Below are positions 1 to 10,008 of a DNA stretch of 64,000 bases, one piece after another. Location: positions 25,514,273-25,578,272 of the forward strand of contig JASWHV010000018.1 in assembly GCA_030760725.1 (NCBI GenBank), read 5' to 3'. The notes beneath the pieces are model-generated. The model had not been told where the DNA came from. It did not search any database and worked only from the letters and a program-made list of their open reading frames with translations. The number at the start of each line of letters is the position of its first letter. The stretch's first letter is position 1. This DNA comes from Neostapfia colusana (taxonomy: Eukaryota > Streptophyta > Magnoliopsida > Poales > Poaceae). Position numbers and translations under genes: made by a program.

Positions 1-430
1 GGGGCGTCTTTACGCCCGCTGCCTATCGCTCGGGGGCTGGCAGCGCCGTTCTGCTGGCCACGAGGCGGGCCCGGAGCCCTCCTCAGAGGAGAGAGGGATC
101 CGGCTCCGCAGGACACGTGGAGCCTTCGGACCTCTCCCCGCGGAGGGGGAGGTCCGGCTTCTGGTCGCAACGTGGCGGGCTCGGAGCTCTTCTCTGAGTA
201 GGGGGAGGTCCGGCCCCGCCGGACGCGTGGCGCCTTCGGACCTCTCTCCCGCGGAGGGGGAGGTCCGGCTTTTGTATGCCACATGGCGGGCTCGGAGCTC
301 TCCTCTGAAGAGAGGGAGGTCCGGCCCCGCCAGACGCGTGGCGCCTTTGGAGCTCTCCCTGCGGAGAAGGGCGAGTTCCTTAGGCATTTTCCCCTGTGCG
401 CGGGGGTACCCCATATCGCAGGTACCGACA
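1..430 (-). repeat. Tat-1 3' LTR, truncated by window start
   Basis: This is the terminal part of a Tat LTR in minus orientation, ending ...GGTACCGACA at 430, which is the reverse complement of the TGTCGGTACC start of other copies. It contains the tandem ~110-bp hairpin-rich subunits (GGAGGTCCGGC, GAGCTCTCCTCTGA) seen in all family LTRs. Roughly 660 bp of this LTR, including the TATA region, lie outside the window. Confidence 0.9.
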
Positions 431-920
431 GTGGCCCCCGGGCCCATATCGGGGGAGATAGCGAGCCCGTGGTGGGACCTCCGTCTCTTCCGATCCGCGC
501 ACTTCCTCTAAGTCCTGAATCGACCGCTGCCGGAGCACGAACGGCCGCGGGATCATGGGAGCGTGCGCCCACTTGATGGTTGCTTTTACTGCGGCGGTTC
601 CTAAGACTGCCACTTCTGCACGTTGCGGCACTTTCTTCGGGAACCGCCGAAGTGCCTTTCCGGCTCACCTTCTCAGGAGACTGACTCCTTGACCCACCGT
701 TTCAGTTGGGCGGCTTGGGTCCACCTGTCATTGGCACTCGGTCTAGGGGCTGAAGCGGTTGCCGATGCGGTGTATTCGAAGAGTTCCGAATCGCTTGGAA
801 TTGCACCCGGGAAGTGTTTAGAGGGGATCTTACCCACATTGCGGCTTCCCTTTGCACTTCTCTGTGCTTCTTCTCGGACTCTTGCGCCCTTGCCCTCTTT
901 CCCTTGAGTCCTTCCTCGTC
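431..920 (-). other. Tat-1 polypurine tract and 3' untranslated region
   Basis: Directly inside the 3' LTR the plus strand reads GTGGCCCCCGGGCCCATATC (431-450). Its reverse complement is the G-rich tract found before every 3' LTR of this family, the expected plus-strand primer. The rest (451-920) lies between the LTR and the start of the antisense ORF, so it would also hold that ORF's promoter and leader. It contains an inverted sequence pair around GGCGGTTCC/GGAACCGCC (about 593-650). I see no clear TATA box here, unlike the equivalent place in Tat-3. Confidence 0.75.
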
Positions 921-2663
921 ATGGCCTCCAACCCGCCACCAGAGAAGAAGCGCGCTCGATCTCCTCTAACGGCGGCGTCCGTGCCAAGTCAGGAATCTGG
1001 GGTGTCTGTACCTCCTGTTTCTGGAGATGGGACTCCCTCCGGTGGTGACCCAAAGCGGCTTCGGGCTGATGCGCTGGGGGAAGCCTCTAGGGCGTCCCCT
1101 GCTCCGCCAGTTCAAGCAACTCCGGAGCGGCCGTCAGTGATGGCGGCGGGCTCTGGGAGTCCTACACCGGCTCGGAAGTCGGGGTTCAGAGCCCGCTGGA
1201 GTGTCCGCGCTTCTCGGCAATCCCCGACTGGCGGGGAGTCTGCACCGCTGCGCTCGGAACCCGGGACAGCCACCGCGGCCCCCAAGCCAGCGCAAGCTTC
1301 TCCTGTCCCGGTGTGCCCGGACTCTGCGGCGGCGCCATCTCTTCCTGCCGAGACAGCCGCTGTGGCCCCCAGTCCAGTGCAGTTCGACGCTGCACCAGGC
1401 GGCCCGGCCTTTATTCCAGCGCCATCTTCCCCGGCTCGCCCCTCTCCACAGGTCAAGGAGCCAGAAACTAAACAGAGCCCGGCAGGTCCAGCTGCCAGGG
1501 CCCCGGCGCTAGCTTCTCCTGACCGGTGTCTCGTCTCGGTTGCTGGTGCGTCGACTCCTCTTGAGGACGAGGTGATGGAGGAGGTCGGGGGAACTGCCCC
1601 GGCCTCCGTTGCTCCATTGCCCCTGGCGGATGCCTTCGCGCTTGCTGAGACGAGCGTCCGGCAGGTCTTGGCTGCACTAGGTCGCGAGCGGGAGGAGTAT
1701 ATAGTTGAACGGGATCGCCTCCTCACCTGGGGGAACCTTTTGCGGGAGAGGACCGCGAAGGTTAAGAGCGAGCTCGACTCCAGGCAGGAGTTGCTCGACT
1801 TCAGGGAAGTGCTCCTCGACCGGCTGAAGTGGGCTGTCAACCGCATGGACGCCGAATCGCGGCGGATCAACAGGGAGGCCCTGGCGGCACACGCCCAGGC
1901 AGAGGAGAGCCTCTCTGCTGCTGAGGAGATACGGCAGCGGTTGGAGCGCCGTAAGCTCGCTGTTGAGGAACGGGAGCGTTCCGCAGTAGCCGAGGCGGAA
2001 AGGGTCGCCGCGCAGCTGGCGGCGGGCGATGATGACCTTCGAGCTCGGATCGAGGAGCTAGAGATTCTGAAGGCGGACCTCGACTTGAGGGAGGAACAGG
2101 TCTCTCACGAACGCCGGGCGGTCTTGGACCGGGAGTTGGCCGCAGACTTCAAGGCTGCTGAGTTGGAGCTGCTCGCCAAGACTCTCCATCTTCGGGAGAG
2201 CTCCCTGGCGGCCAAGGAGAAGGAATTCTCCGAGAGGAACCTGGAGGCCCTGCAGGCAGCCCGCGGCGAGGTGGAGGAGCTCTCGGCCTTGCGGTTCTCC
2301 GAGGCTCTTGCGATCTCGAGCTTCGTGGATCAAGCGGTGTCCGCCCTGATCCCTCTTGGCTTCAGTCCGGTGAGGGCCGCGGCTCCTGCGTTGAAGGTGG
2401 CGGAGGTGATCCCCGCGCTGGAGTCGATCGGCGCCAAGCTGGACAGGCTAGACTCAGTGGTCGCCAGCGAGCTTGAGGCCGAGGGACGCGGCCTAGCCCT
2501 AGAGGTCGCCTCACATGTGCTGGCATGTTTTAGGAGCCGCGACCCCTCTTTCTCGCTAGAACCAGCGAGAGAGGGCCCAGCGGCGGAGCGGGAGGAAGCT
2601 GCCAGGGCTGAAGTCGAGGATGTGGCCGCCCTTGTAGCCGCAAGGTTTCGGCGGGAGCCGTGA
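921..2663 (+). CDS. Tat antisense extra ORF: long coiled-coil protein with N-terminal basic motif
   Basis: An open frame of about 580 codons runs opposite to the direction of its own element, between the pol remnant and the 3' LTR. I chose the ATG at 921 because the same start context (MASNPPPEKKRARSP) occurs in the Tat-2 copy; an in-frame ATG at 852 would add 23 residues. Residues ~6-13 (PPEKKRAR) look like a nuclear localisation signal. Residues ~14-240 are rich in Pro, Ala and Ser and probably disordered. Residues ~255-455 are dense in Glu, Arg, Leu and Ala with heptad-like spacing, consistent with a long coiled coil. The C-terminal ~120 residues mix hydrophobic and acidic stretches. Antisense extra ORFs are known in some Tat-lineage elements, but their role is unknown. 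Function is not assignable here. Confidence 0.75.
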   Translation: MASNPPPEKKRARSPLTAASVPSQESGVSVPPVSGDGTPSGGDPKRLRADALGEASRASPAPPVQATPERPSVMAAGSGSPTPARKSGFRARWSVRASRQSPTGGESAPLRSEPGTATAAPKPAQASPVPVCPDSAAAPSLPAETAAVAPSPVQFDAAPGGPAFIPAPSSPARPSPQVKEPETKQSPAGPAARAPALASPDRCLVSVAGASTPLEDEVMEEVGGTAPASVAPLPLADAFALAETSVRQVLAALGREREEYIVERDRLLTWGNLLRERTAKVKSELDSRQELLDFREVLLDRLKWAVNRMDAESRRINREALAAHAQAEESLSAAEEIRQRLERRKLAVEERERSAVAEAERVAAQLAAGDDDLRARIEELEILKADLDLREEQVSHERRAVLDRELAADFKAAELELLAKTLHLRESSLAAKEKEFSERNLEALQAARGEVEELSALRFSEALAISSFVDQAVSALIPLGFSPVRAAAPALKVAEVIPALESIGAKLDRLDSVVASELEAEGRGLALEVASHVLACFRSRDPSFSLEPAREGPAAEREEAARAEVEDVAALVAARFRREP

Positions 2664-3527
2664 GGTCCTTAGGACTTGTTTCTCCCTTTTTATCGAGTCT
2701 GTAGTCCAGCTCATGGAGCCTCGCATAGTTTGACTCTTTTAGATATTTGTGTCTGTGAAGCTTTTTCTCCCCTTTTTGGCTTTGCCTGGCTGAGTCCTTA
2801 GCTCCGCAAGGTACTCAGAGGCCTTCTCCAATCTCGGAGCTCTGCACAGACACCTTCCCCGGGCCCTAACGGTGTTAGGGGCCCCCGGGGGTCTCCGGAT
2901 CTCGCCCTATGGGGGCTCCAAATCTGCCTGCCACGTGGCGGGTCCATAGACCCTCCTTAGGAGGCGGGAGCTCCGACCCTGCTGGACACGTAGGGCTTTC
3001 GGAGCCCTCCCACCGGGGGGAGGTCCGGTTTTCCGCCTGCCATGTGGTGAGCCCGGAGCCCCCCTCATGGGAGGCGGGAGCTCCGGGCCTGCTGGACACG
3101 TGGGGCCTTCGGGCCTCGCCCCTGCTGAAGGGGCGGGGCCCGGTCCTTCCAGTCCTGGGACGGTGCAGTTGATAGCTCCTTTCCCCCTGCTTCATGCAGT
3201 CCCCGATGCCATAACCTAGAGGTCCTGCACACAGACAGAGGAAACGTAATTCTCCTCGGGGGGTCCCCCCTCCCGTATCCTAGTCTTATTCGTCTTACGA
3301 TCCTGATCCGTTATACGGGGCTTGGGCAATTCTGTGCTCGAGGCGCCGGAGCTCCAGCTCCCTCCGAGGTCCGTGTATGGTCGTCCGATCCCTAGTACCG
3401 GGCCATGCGCTGGGGAAGCAGAGTGCACATGCTTTGGGTTCATGACCAGGCAAAACGGTTGTACTTCCCTATACCTCCCGAGGGCAGGATGCGCATGCTT
3501 TGGGCTCATGGCATGCTAAGCTGGATA
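2664..3527. other. Tat-1 internal non-coding segment with G-box-like subrepeats
   Basis: This stretch downstream of the antisense ORF has no convincing gene. From about 2880 to 3150 it carries repeated blocks resembling the LTR subunits: GGCGGGAGCTCCG, CCACGTGGCGGG and GGACACGT.GGGC. Bases 3215-3520 match the internal untranslated region of Tat-2 (around 7430-7700, reverse complement) and of Tat-4 (around 52940-53170), including a GCGCATGCTTTGGG block. Confidence 0.65.
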
Positions 3528-3532
3528 CGCAC
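3528..3532. repeat. Left target-site duplication of Tat-2 (CGCAC)
   Basis: CGCAC immediately precedes the TGTCGGTACC start of the Tat-2 5' LTR and is repeated at 11595-11599 right after the 3' LTR. A 5-bp duplication is the normal outcome of Ty3/gypsy integration. Confidence 0.95.
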
Positions 3533-3599
3533 TGTCGGTACCTGAGATATGGGGTACCCCCGCGCACAGGGTAAAATGCCTAAGGAACTCGCCCTTCTC

Positions 3600-3905
3600 C
3601 GCAGGGAGAGCTCCGAAGGCGCCACGCGTCGGGCGGGGCCGTACCTCCCTCTCCTCAGAGGAGAGCTCCGGGCCCGCCACGTGGCATACAGAAGCCGGAC
3701 CTCCCCCTCCGCGGGAGAGAGGTCCGAAGGCGCCGCGTGTCCAGCAGGGCCGGACCTCCCTCTCCTTAGAGGAGAGCTCCGGGCCCGCCACATGGCCAGC
3801 AGAAGACAAGCCTCTCCCTCCGCGGAGAGAGGTCCAGAGGCTCCACGTGCCCCGCGGGACTGACCCTTCTCTTCTCTGAGAAGGGCTCCGGGCCCGCCAC
3901 GTGGC
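3600..3905 (+). repeat. Tandem ~110-bp subrepeats with G-box/ABRE-like palindromes in the Tat LTR
   Basis: Each subunit combines a CTCC/GGAG hairpin (CTCCTCAGAGGAG), a GGTCCGAAGGCGCC-type block and a palindrome GCCACGTGGC or a close variant. In this LTR the perfect decamer is at 3676-3685 and 3896-3905, with a mutated copy near 3786 (CCACATGGC) and a CACGTGCC near 3852. CACGTGGC is the plant G-box/ABRE core bound by bZIP and bHLH factors; activity here is inferred. Equivalent arrays occur in all other Tat LTRs of the window. Confidence 0.8.
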
Positions 3906-4298
3906 AGCAGAGCGACGCTGCTGCCCCGAGCAATAGGCAGCGGTCATAAATACGCCCCATACCTTGCCCGTACAAGGTATTCAAGGCCCGCTCCCAAGAC
4001 GCGGAGACGCGGAGCACGCTTCTGTCAGGTGCCGTTGCGCCTAGTCGAATCACAGACTGGTGCGCGGTGTCAGAACCTGTCAGCAAATAAACACCGCGAT
4101 AAGACAACCCATGCCGCCTGCGCCGTCATCAACCGCTACGACTGGCATGCGGCATGGGCAGGGCGGCAAGATGAAGACTCAGAAGCCTTCGACCAGAGGC
4201 AACTACAGGCATAACTGCAGATACGGTAGATAATAGACAATCTACCCGGGACCACCTGTCGGGTCCCGGCTCCCCTTGTAAGCCGCCCGAGTCTTGGA

Positions 4299-4308
4299 CT
4301 ATAAAAGG
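4299..4308 (+). promoter_or_regulatory. TATA box of Tat-2 5' LTR
   Basis: CTATAAAAGG follows the subrepeat array and is conserved at the same LTR position elsewhere: 61098-61107 on plus; 51499-51508, 57207-57216 and 59363-59372 on minus. The Tat-2 3' LTR has a weakened form (TTATAAAATG near 11270). Transcription would start about 30 bp downstream, so the region before about 4335 is U3. Confidence 0.75.
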
Positions 4309-4625
4309 CTCGGGTGGGCGTCGATAGCAAGGGTTCGCATCTTGCAACTCATACGCTAGCCATACACTCTCAAGCTGTAACTCACCCCCAAGCTCAGGCC
4401 TTCGGCCCTGAGCAGCAAGCAATACAGCGAGCTCCATAGCTCGCCGTGGACGTAGGGTTTTACGCTCCGGCGGCCTGAACCACGTAAAACTCACCGTGTC
4501 AAGCTCTTACTAACTCGTTCCATCTGCGCAAGCTCTCCGCTAGGGACTAGCCCCTCCGAAAAAAGAACCTCCGCGGGCTGCCCAGTGCAGGCCCGGGGGA
4601 AGTGTCGACCGCACACTTCGACATT

Positions 4626-4643
4626 TGGCGCGCTAGGAAGGGG
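4626..4643 (+). other. Tat-2 primer-binding site
   Basis: TGGCGCGCTAGGAAGGGG begins two bases after the LTR. It corresponds to the TGGCGCGCCAGGTAGGGG consensus seen in Tat-3, Tat-4 and Tat-6. The position fits minus-strand priming by a tRNA; I do not assign the tRNA. Confidence 0.75.
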
Positions 4644-4680
4644 GCTTTTCTCCTAGCGCGACGAGTTTCCACAAACGAAG

Positions 4681-6426
4681 ATGACCAAGCTTCCTTCAGC
4701 GGCAAACTCTCCCCCTCCGCGTTCACGGCGAACCGTGACCACTGGGGAGTACGTGTCGACACACTCAGGACGGAGTGTGTCGGCACAAGTTGGTAGCCAG
4801 CAGCCGACTCCGGCAACGCCGACTCCGGCTATGCAGGCCCCGACCAGTGTGAGATCTTCTGCAGCGCTGAGCGTACACCATGGAGGTGCGCTAGCTGCAG
4901 CAAGAGCGCTGCTCGCAACCCACCTGCGGGGGATGCGCCCCATTCAGCGACCCAGCAATGGGTCAGTGAGGTGGACAGCCTCGTCGTCGCCGCCGCGAAC
5001 CCTCAGTTTCGGCGAGGACGGCGCACAGGACAACCGGCTGTGTCGCTGACGCGTACACCCACGGTTGACGGGCTAACGGCGGATTCCAGCTCCTCCAGGC
5101 TCCTGTCGACGGACCTGCAAAGGAAACTGGAACGGTGCCACTTGGGCCAGGACGCCCGGGTGTACCTCGAGCGACGCCGAGAGAGGCGTCGCAGCCATGA
5201 GGCGGACGACAGCATGTCGTCGGCCTCGACACAACCAGAAGGGCAGGCCTTCGCCACGCGAGCCCTGCCTCAGGCATATGCTGCGCAGCATATGCCACAG
5301 CTATATGCGCCGCAAGTAGCGTCCCCGGCCTATGGTGCAGCCTTGCCCATGCCGGGATACGCGGTGCCAGGTGCGAACCAAACGTTCGCAGCGCCAGTAC
5401 CTGCAGCGGCAGGTGCAGGATGTGCGGCCCTTGCACCCCACCTTTGCTTCGCAAGGTGGCCTCGCAAGTTTCGCCCGCACCTGCCCGAGAAGTACGACGG
5501 CAGCGTCAACCCAGCGGAGTTCCTCCAGATCTACTCCACCACCGTACTTGCTGCAGGAGGGGACGAGGCTGTCATGGCCAACTACTTTCCCGTCGCCTTG
5601 ACCGGCCCAGCTCGGTCTTGGCTCATGAATCTACCTCAGGGGTCCATAACCTCCTGGGGTGAGCTCTGCCGGCAGTTCGTCGCCAACTTCGGCAGCTCCT
5701 ACACCCGTCCCGGCACGGAGCTTGACCTCCACGCCGTCAAGCAACAACCTGGTGAGTTGCTGCGTTCTTTCATCCAGCGGTTCTCTCAGGTACGCAACAC
5801 CATCCCGCATATCCAAAGTGCCTCTGTGGTGGTGGCGTTCCGGCAGGGTGTCTGGGACGAGAAAATGCTTGAGAAGCTCGCGACCAGAGAGGTCCGCGAC
5901 GTCTCGGAGCTCTTCAGCCTGGCAGACAAGTGCGCTAGAGCGCCTGAAGGGAGGAACTGGCACGCTCTGCCAGCCTCCGAGTCAGGAGGGCAGCCCGGGT
6001 CCGGTGCTGCTGCCTATGGGGGTGGCAAGAAGACCAAGAACCGGGGGAGTGGAAAGATGAAGTCACCATTCACGCCCCCCGTCGCCGCAGCTGCAACGAC
6101 CAGTGGAGCTCGGGGGCCACGCCCCGACAAAAGGCAGCGGCAATCACCGGCCCCAGACAGTGACCAAGGCGGGCTATGCCCTGTGCATGGCACCTGCAAC
6201 CATACTGCTGCCTAGTGCTGGGAGATCCAGAGGCTCGCAGAGCGCTTCCGCAAAGGGAGACAGCAGAGGGCTGAAGCGCCGCCCTACCCTCAGAGGGATG
6301 GCAAACAGAAGGTCGATGCCCCAGTCACTGCTGCCCACCAGGTGGGGTTCCAGGAGCCTCAGTGTGTCATAAAGACAGTGCATGACGGTGAGGACTCCAG
6401 TTCTGACGGTGACAGGCCAGGGCGAT
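4681..6426 (+). pseudogene. gag: Tat-2 gag, frameshifted and with a premature stop
   Basis: Gag builds the particle that packages element RNA. The start MTKLPSAANSPP matches all sister copies. Compared with the open Tat-1 gag there is a frameshift near 4915, after which the frame continues from about 4930, and a TAG near 6213 in place of a Glu codon just inside the CxxH...HxxxxC nucleic-acid-binding motif (CPVHGTCNHTAAEC). The coding trace ends about 6426. The central retrotransposon-gag domain (KFRPHLPEKYDGSVNPAEF to SLADKCARA, 5470-5940) is intact. No protease or RT follows. Confidence 0.9.
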
Positions 6427-6659
6427 AGCCAACTGCGGCACGCCTCCGTGCCTCGAACATACATCTCGGGGGCCGCCTAAGATCTGTCAACCCCTTGAAG
6501 GCCATGCCAGAAGGGGAAGACGCCTTAGGTCATCCAAGACGAGCCCGGGCCTACCTACCCCTTGAAGGCCTTAGCCAGAAGGGGAGAACTCCCCGGGGGC
6601 CCCCAGAAGAAGCCGCGCAGGACCTGATCCAGCGCGAAGATTACAACCTCATCGACAAG

Positions 6660-6919
6660 ACTCGGCTGCAGCGAACACCCCGCAACGCACGGTCTCGACA
6701 ATGCTCTAAGCACTACTGCGAAAGAACCAAATGCGTCGGGGGCCTGCAGGAGGGCAACCTGGTGAAGCGGCACGCTCTATTCCTAGAAGGACCCATAAGC
6801 TCTCCCCCAGCAGGGAAGGTCCCTTCCGAATCATGAAAGCTGCCGTCCCAGGTACACATGGCTTTCAACCGAGAGTGGGATCCGTTCCCAAAAATCCTTG
6901 CCATGGAGCAACACTGTAA
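6660..6919 (+). pseudogene. Integrase C-terminal remnant in Tat-2
   Basis: The frame around 6731-6919 keeps HKLSPSREGPFRIMKAA, matching the integrase tail of Tat-3 (NKLSPSWEGPFRVAKV near 50145-50190). Everything between gag and this tail is missing. The same remnant is in Tat-1 (minus, 12102-12304) and Tat-6 (63470-63719), so one ancestral deletion explains all three. It probably has no coding role now. Confidence 0.75.
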
Positions 6920-8294
6920 GTCCTACTTCCTGAGCATCAGTAGGACAGGGTTATTCCCTTCTGTAATAGATCCCATAGAATTTAGGAACAGCGCTTGGGG
7001 CAGCTAAGTCTCAAGGGACGGTACAGGACTACGTCCAGTTTAGCCTGGTTCCGACCCTAAGCGCGTAGAGTCTTGCTTCCCTTGTAGACAAGGCGGAACA
7101 TTGCCTCCCTGTACAGCCAGAATTCCACCTATGGGTACGAATACAGAGCCCTGTTCTACTTAGCTCTCTCTCATGCGCTCATTTAAATTATGCATTAATT
7201 TTTATGATCGCACTATCTCTGTATGTTCATCGTACATCTAGCTCCCCCTCTCCTGCGCTCATCCATAGTCGGCATTTGCTATCTTACCGAAGGCGGCTGC
7301 GCTTGAGGCACCTGCCGATGGCCGAGTGAGTCTCTCGGGCCTCCCCCAGTTAGGTGTTGCGGTGCCAATTGGTTACCTCCAGGAAAGGCCTGCGTTGTGC
7401 ATGGGGGGTCCAGGGTGCGTATCCAGCTTAGCCGGCCCAGAGCCCAAAGCATGCGCATCCTGCCCTCCGGAGGTCCAGGGGAGTACGTCCGCTTTGCCTG
7501 GACATGAACCCAAAGAGCGTGCACTCTGCTTCCCCAGCGCATGGCCCGGTACTAGGGATCGGACGGCCGTACCCGGACCTCTGAGGGAGCCGGAGCTCCG
7601 GCGCCTCGTGCACAGAATTGCCCAAGCCCCGTATAGCGGATCAGGGTCGTAAGACGGATAAGACTAGGAGACGGGAGGGGAGGACCCCCTGAGGAGAATT
7701 ACGTTTCCTCTGCCTGTGTGCAGGACCTCCAGGTTACGGCAACAGGGACTGTATGAAGCGGGGGGAAAGGAGCTACCAGCTACTCCTGCCTGGGACTGGA
7801 AGGACCGGGACCTGCCCCTCCAGCAGGGGCGGGACCCGGGGGCCCCACGTGTCCAGCGAGCCTGGAACTCTCACCTCCCTTGAGGAGGGCTCCGGGCTCG
7901 CCACGTGGTGGGAGGAAGCCGGACCTCCCCCTCGGTGGGAGGGCTCCGAAAGCCCTACGTGTCCAACATGGCCGGAGCTCCCGCCTCTTAGGAAGGAGCT
8001 CCGGACCCGCCACGTGGCAGGCAGATCTGGAGCTCCACATAGGGGGAGATCCGGAGACCTCCGGGGGCCCCTAACACGGTTAGGACCCGGGGAGGGTGTC
8101 TGTGCAAAGCTCCGAGATTGGAAATGGCCTCTGAGTACCTTGCGGAGCTATGGACTCAGCCAGGCAAAGCCTAGAAGGAGAGAAAAAGCATCACAGACAC
8201 AAGTATCCAAGAGAGTCAAATTAAGTAAGGCTCCATGAGCTGGACTACAGACTCGATAAAAAGGGAGAAACAAGTCCTATGGACCTCCCGGCTC
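6920..8294. other. Tat-2 internal untranslated region with G-box-like subrepeats
   Basis: No supported gene lies here. Bases 6920-7210 and 63720-64000 (Tat-6) are near-identical, including an AT-rich ATTTAAATTATGCATTAATT block (7181-7200). Bases 7385-7480 are the reverse complement of the sequence at the Tat-2 insertion point, with GTGCG at 7415-7419 equivalent to the CGCAC target. Bases ~7795-8070 repeat CCACGTGTCCA, GCCACGTGG and GGAGCTCC blocks like those in the LTRs. The equivalent block in Tat-3 is 50680-51179. Confidence 0.7.
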
Positions 8295-10008
8295 TCACCG
8301 GAACCTTGCGGCTACAAGGGCAGCCACATCCTCGACTTCAGCCCTGGCAGCTTCCTCCTGCTCCGCGGCTGGGCCCTCTCTCGCTGGCTCTAGCGAAAAA
8401 GAGGGATCGCGGCTCTTAAAGCATGCCAGCACATGCGAGGCGACCTCTAAAGCTAAGCAGCGGCCCTCGGCCTCAAGCTCGCTGGCGACCACCGAGTCGA
8501 GTCTGTCCAGCTTGGCGCCGATCGACTCCAACGCAGGGATCACCTCCGCCACCTTCAATGCAGGAGTCGCGGCCCTCACCGGACTGAAGCCAAGAGGGAT
8601 CAGGGCGGACCCCGCTCGATCCACGAAGCTTGAGACCGCAAGAGCCTCGGAGGACCGCAAGGCTGAGAGCTCCTCCACCTCGCGGCAGGCCGCCTGCAGA
8701 GCCTCCAGGTTCCTCTCGGAGAATTCCTTCTCCTTGGCCGCCAGGGAGCTCTCCCGAAGGTGGAGAGTCTTGGCGAGCTGCTCCAACTCAGCGGCCTTGA
8801 AGTCGGCGGTCAGCTCCCGGTCCAAGACCGCCCGGCGATCACGGGAGACCTGTTCCTCCCTCAAGTCGAGGTCTGCCTTCAGGATCTCCAGCTCCTCCAT
8901 CCGAGCTCGAAGGTCATCCTCGCCCGCAGCCAGCTGCGCGGCGACCCTCTCCGCCTCAGCTGCCATGGAACGCTCCCGTTCCTCAACGGCGAGTTCACAG
9001 CGCTCCAACCGCTGCCGTATCTTCACAGCAGCAGAGAGGCTCTCTTCAGCCCGGGCGTGTGCCTCCAGGGCCTCCCTGTTGATCCGCCGCGATTGGGTGT
9101 CCATGCGGTCGACAGCCCGCTTCATCCGGTCGACGAGCACTTCCCTGAAGTCGAGCAACTCCCGCCTGGAGTCGAGCTCACTCTTAACCTTCGCGGTCCT
9201 CTCCCGCAAAAGGTTCCCCCAGATGAGGAGGCGGTCCCGTTCAACCGTATACTCCTCCCGCTCGCGCCCTAGTGCAGCCAAGACCTGCCGGACGCTCGAC
9301 TCGGCAAGCGCGAAGGCGTCCGCCAGAGGCAATGGAGCAACAGAGGCTGGGGCAGTCCCCCCGACCTCCTCCATTACCTCGTCCTCAGGAAGAGCCGATG
9401 CACCAGCAACCGAGACGAGACGCCGATCAGGAGAAGCTGGCTCCGCGGCTCTGGCAGCCAGGCCAGCCGGGCTCATTTCAGCTTCTGGCTCCTTGACCTG
9501 AGGAGAGGGGCGAGCCAGGGAAGACGGTGCTGGAGAAGAGGCCAGGCCGCCTAGTGCAGGGTCAACCTGCGCTGGCTCGGGGGGCCGTGGTGGCAGTCTC
9601 GGCAGGAAGAGACGACGCCGCCGCGGAGTCCGGGCACACCGGAACAGGAGAAGTTCGCGCTGGCCTGGGGGCCGCGGCAGTTGCCCCTGGCTCCGAGCGC
9701 AGCGGCACAGATTCCCCGCAAGACGGGGAAGGCCGGGAAGCGCGGACACTCCAGCGGGCTCTGAACCCCGACTTCCGAGCCCGGGTGGGACTTCCAGAGC
9801 CCGCTACCGTCGCCGACGGCCGCTCCGCAGTCGCTTGGACTGGCGGAACAGGGGACGCCCCAGAAGTTCCCCCCAGCGCATCAGCCCGGGGCCTCTTCGA
9901 GTCGCCACCGGAGGGAGTGTCAGGCACCCCAGAATCCCGACTTGGCATCGACGCCGTTGCTGGAGGAGATCGAGCACGTTTCTTCTCTGGCGGCGGGTTG
10001 GAAGCCAT
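8295..10008 (-). pseudogene. Tat-2 antisense coiled-coil ORF, one frameshift
   Basis: This is the homologue of the 921-2663 ORF, again antisense to its element and ending before the polypurine tract. The start at 10008 (MASNPPPEKKRARSP) is shared. The N-terminal part is open to about 9565 and the remainder is in another frame from about 9600 to the TGA at 8295-8297, so one frameshift lies near 9590. The coiled-coil part keeps the same Glu/Arg/Leu-rich composition, and differences from the Tat-1 copy are mostly single substitutions, which suggests past constraint. It lacks the last two residues of the Tat-1 copy because the stop falls earlier. Confidence 0.8.

Larger units (their letters stand above)
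3533..4623 (+). repeat. Tat-2 5' LTR
   Basis: The 1091-bp LTR starts TGTCGGTACC and ends CACTTCGACA. In order it shows a short terminal segment, about three tandem subunits of 110-120 bp, a small inverted repeat near the paired AAGACGCGG motifs (3990-4010), a TATA box at 4299-4308, and a U5 end shared by all family members. The partner LTR at 10500-11594 is 1095 bp and very similar. Confidence 0.95.

Noticed and set aside
10..631. Several 80-145-codon ORFs on both strands in the LTR subrepeat arrays (also at 3506-3947, 10354-10989, 51849-52427, 57557-57990, 59797-60809)
   Set aside because: They arise because GC-rich 110-bp repeats lack stops in many frames. Frames overlap on both strands, start at different points in each copy and are not kept between LTRs.
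8512..9501. 329-codon plus-strand ORF opposite the Tat-2 antisense coiled-coil ORF (and a similar 252-codon one at 1112-1870 minus)
   Set aside because: It mirrors the Glu/Arg-rich codons of the real frame and is Ser/Arg/Ala-rich with no domain. It is a shadow of the coiled-coil ORF.
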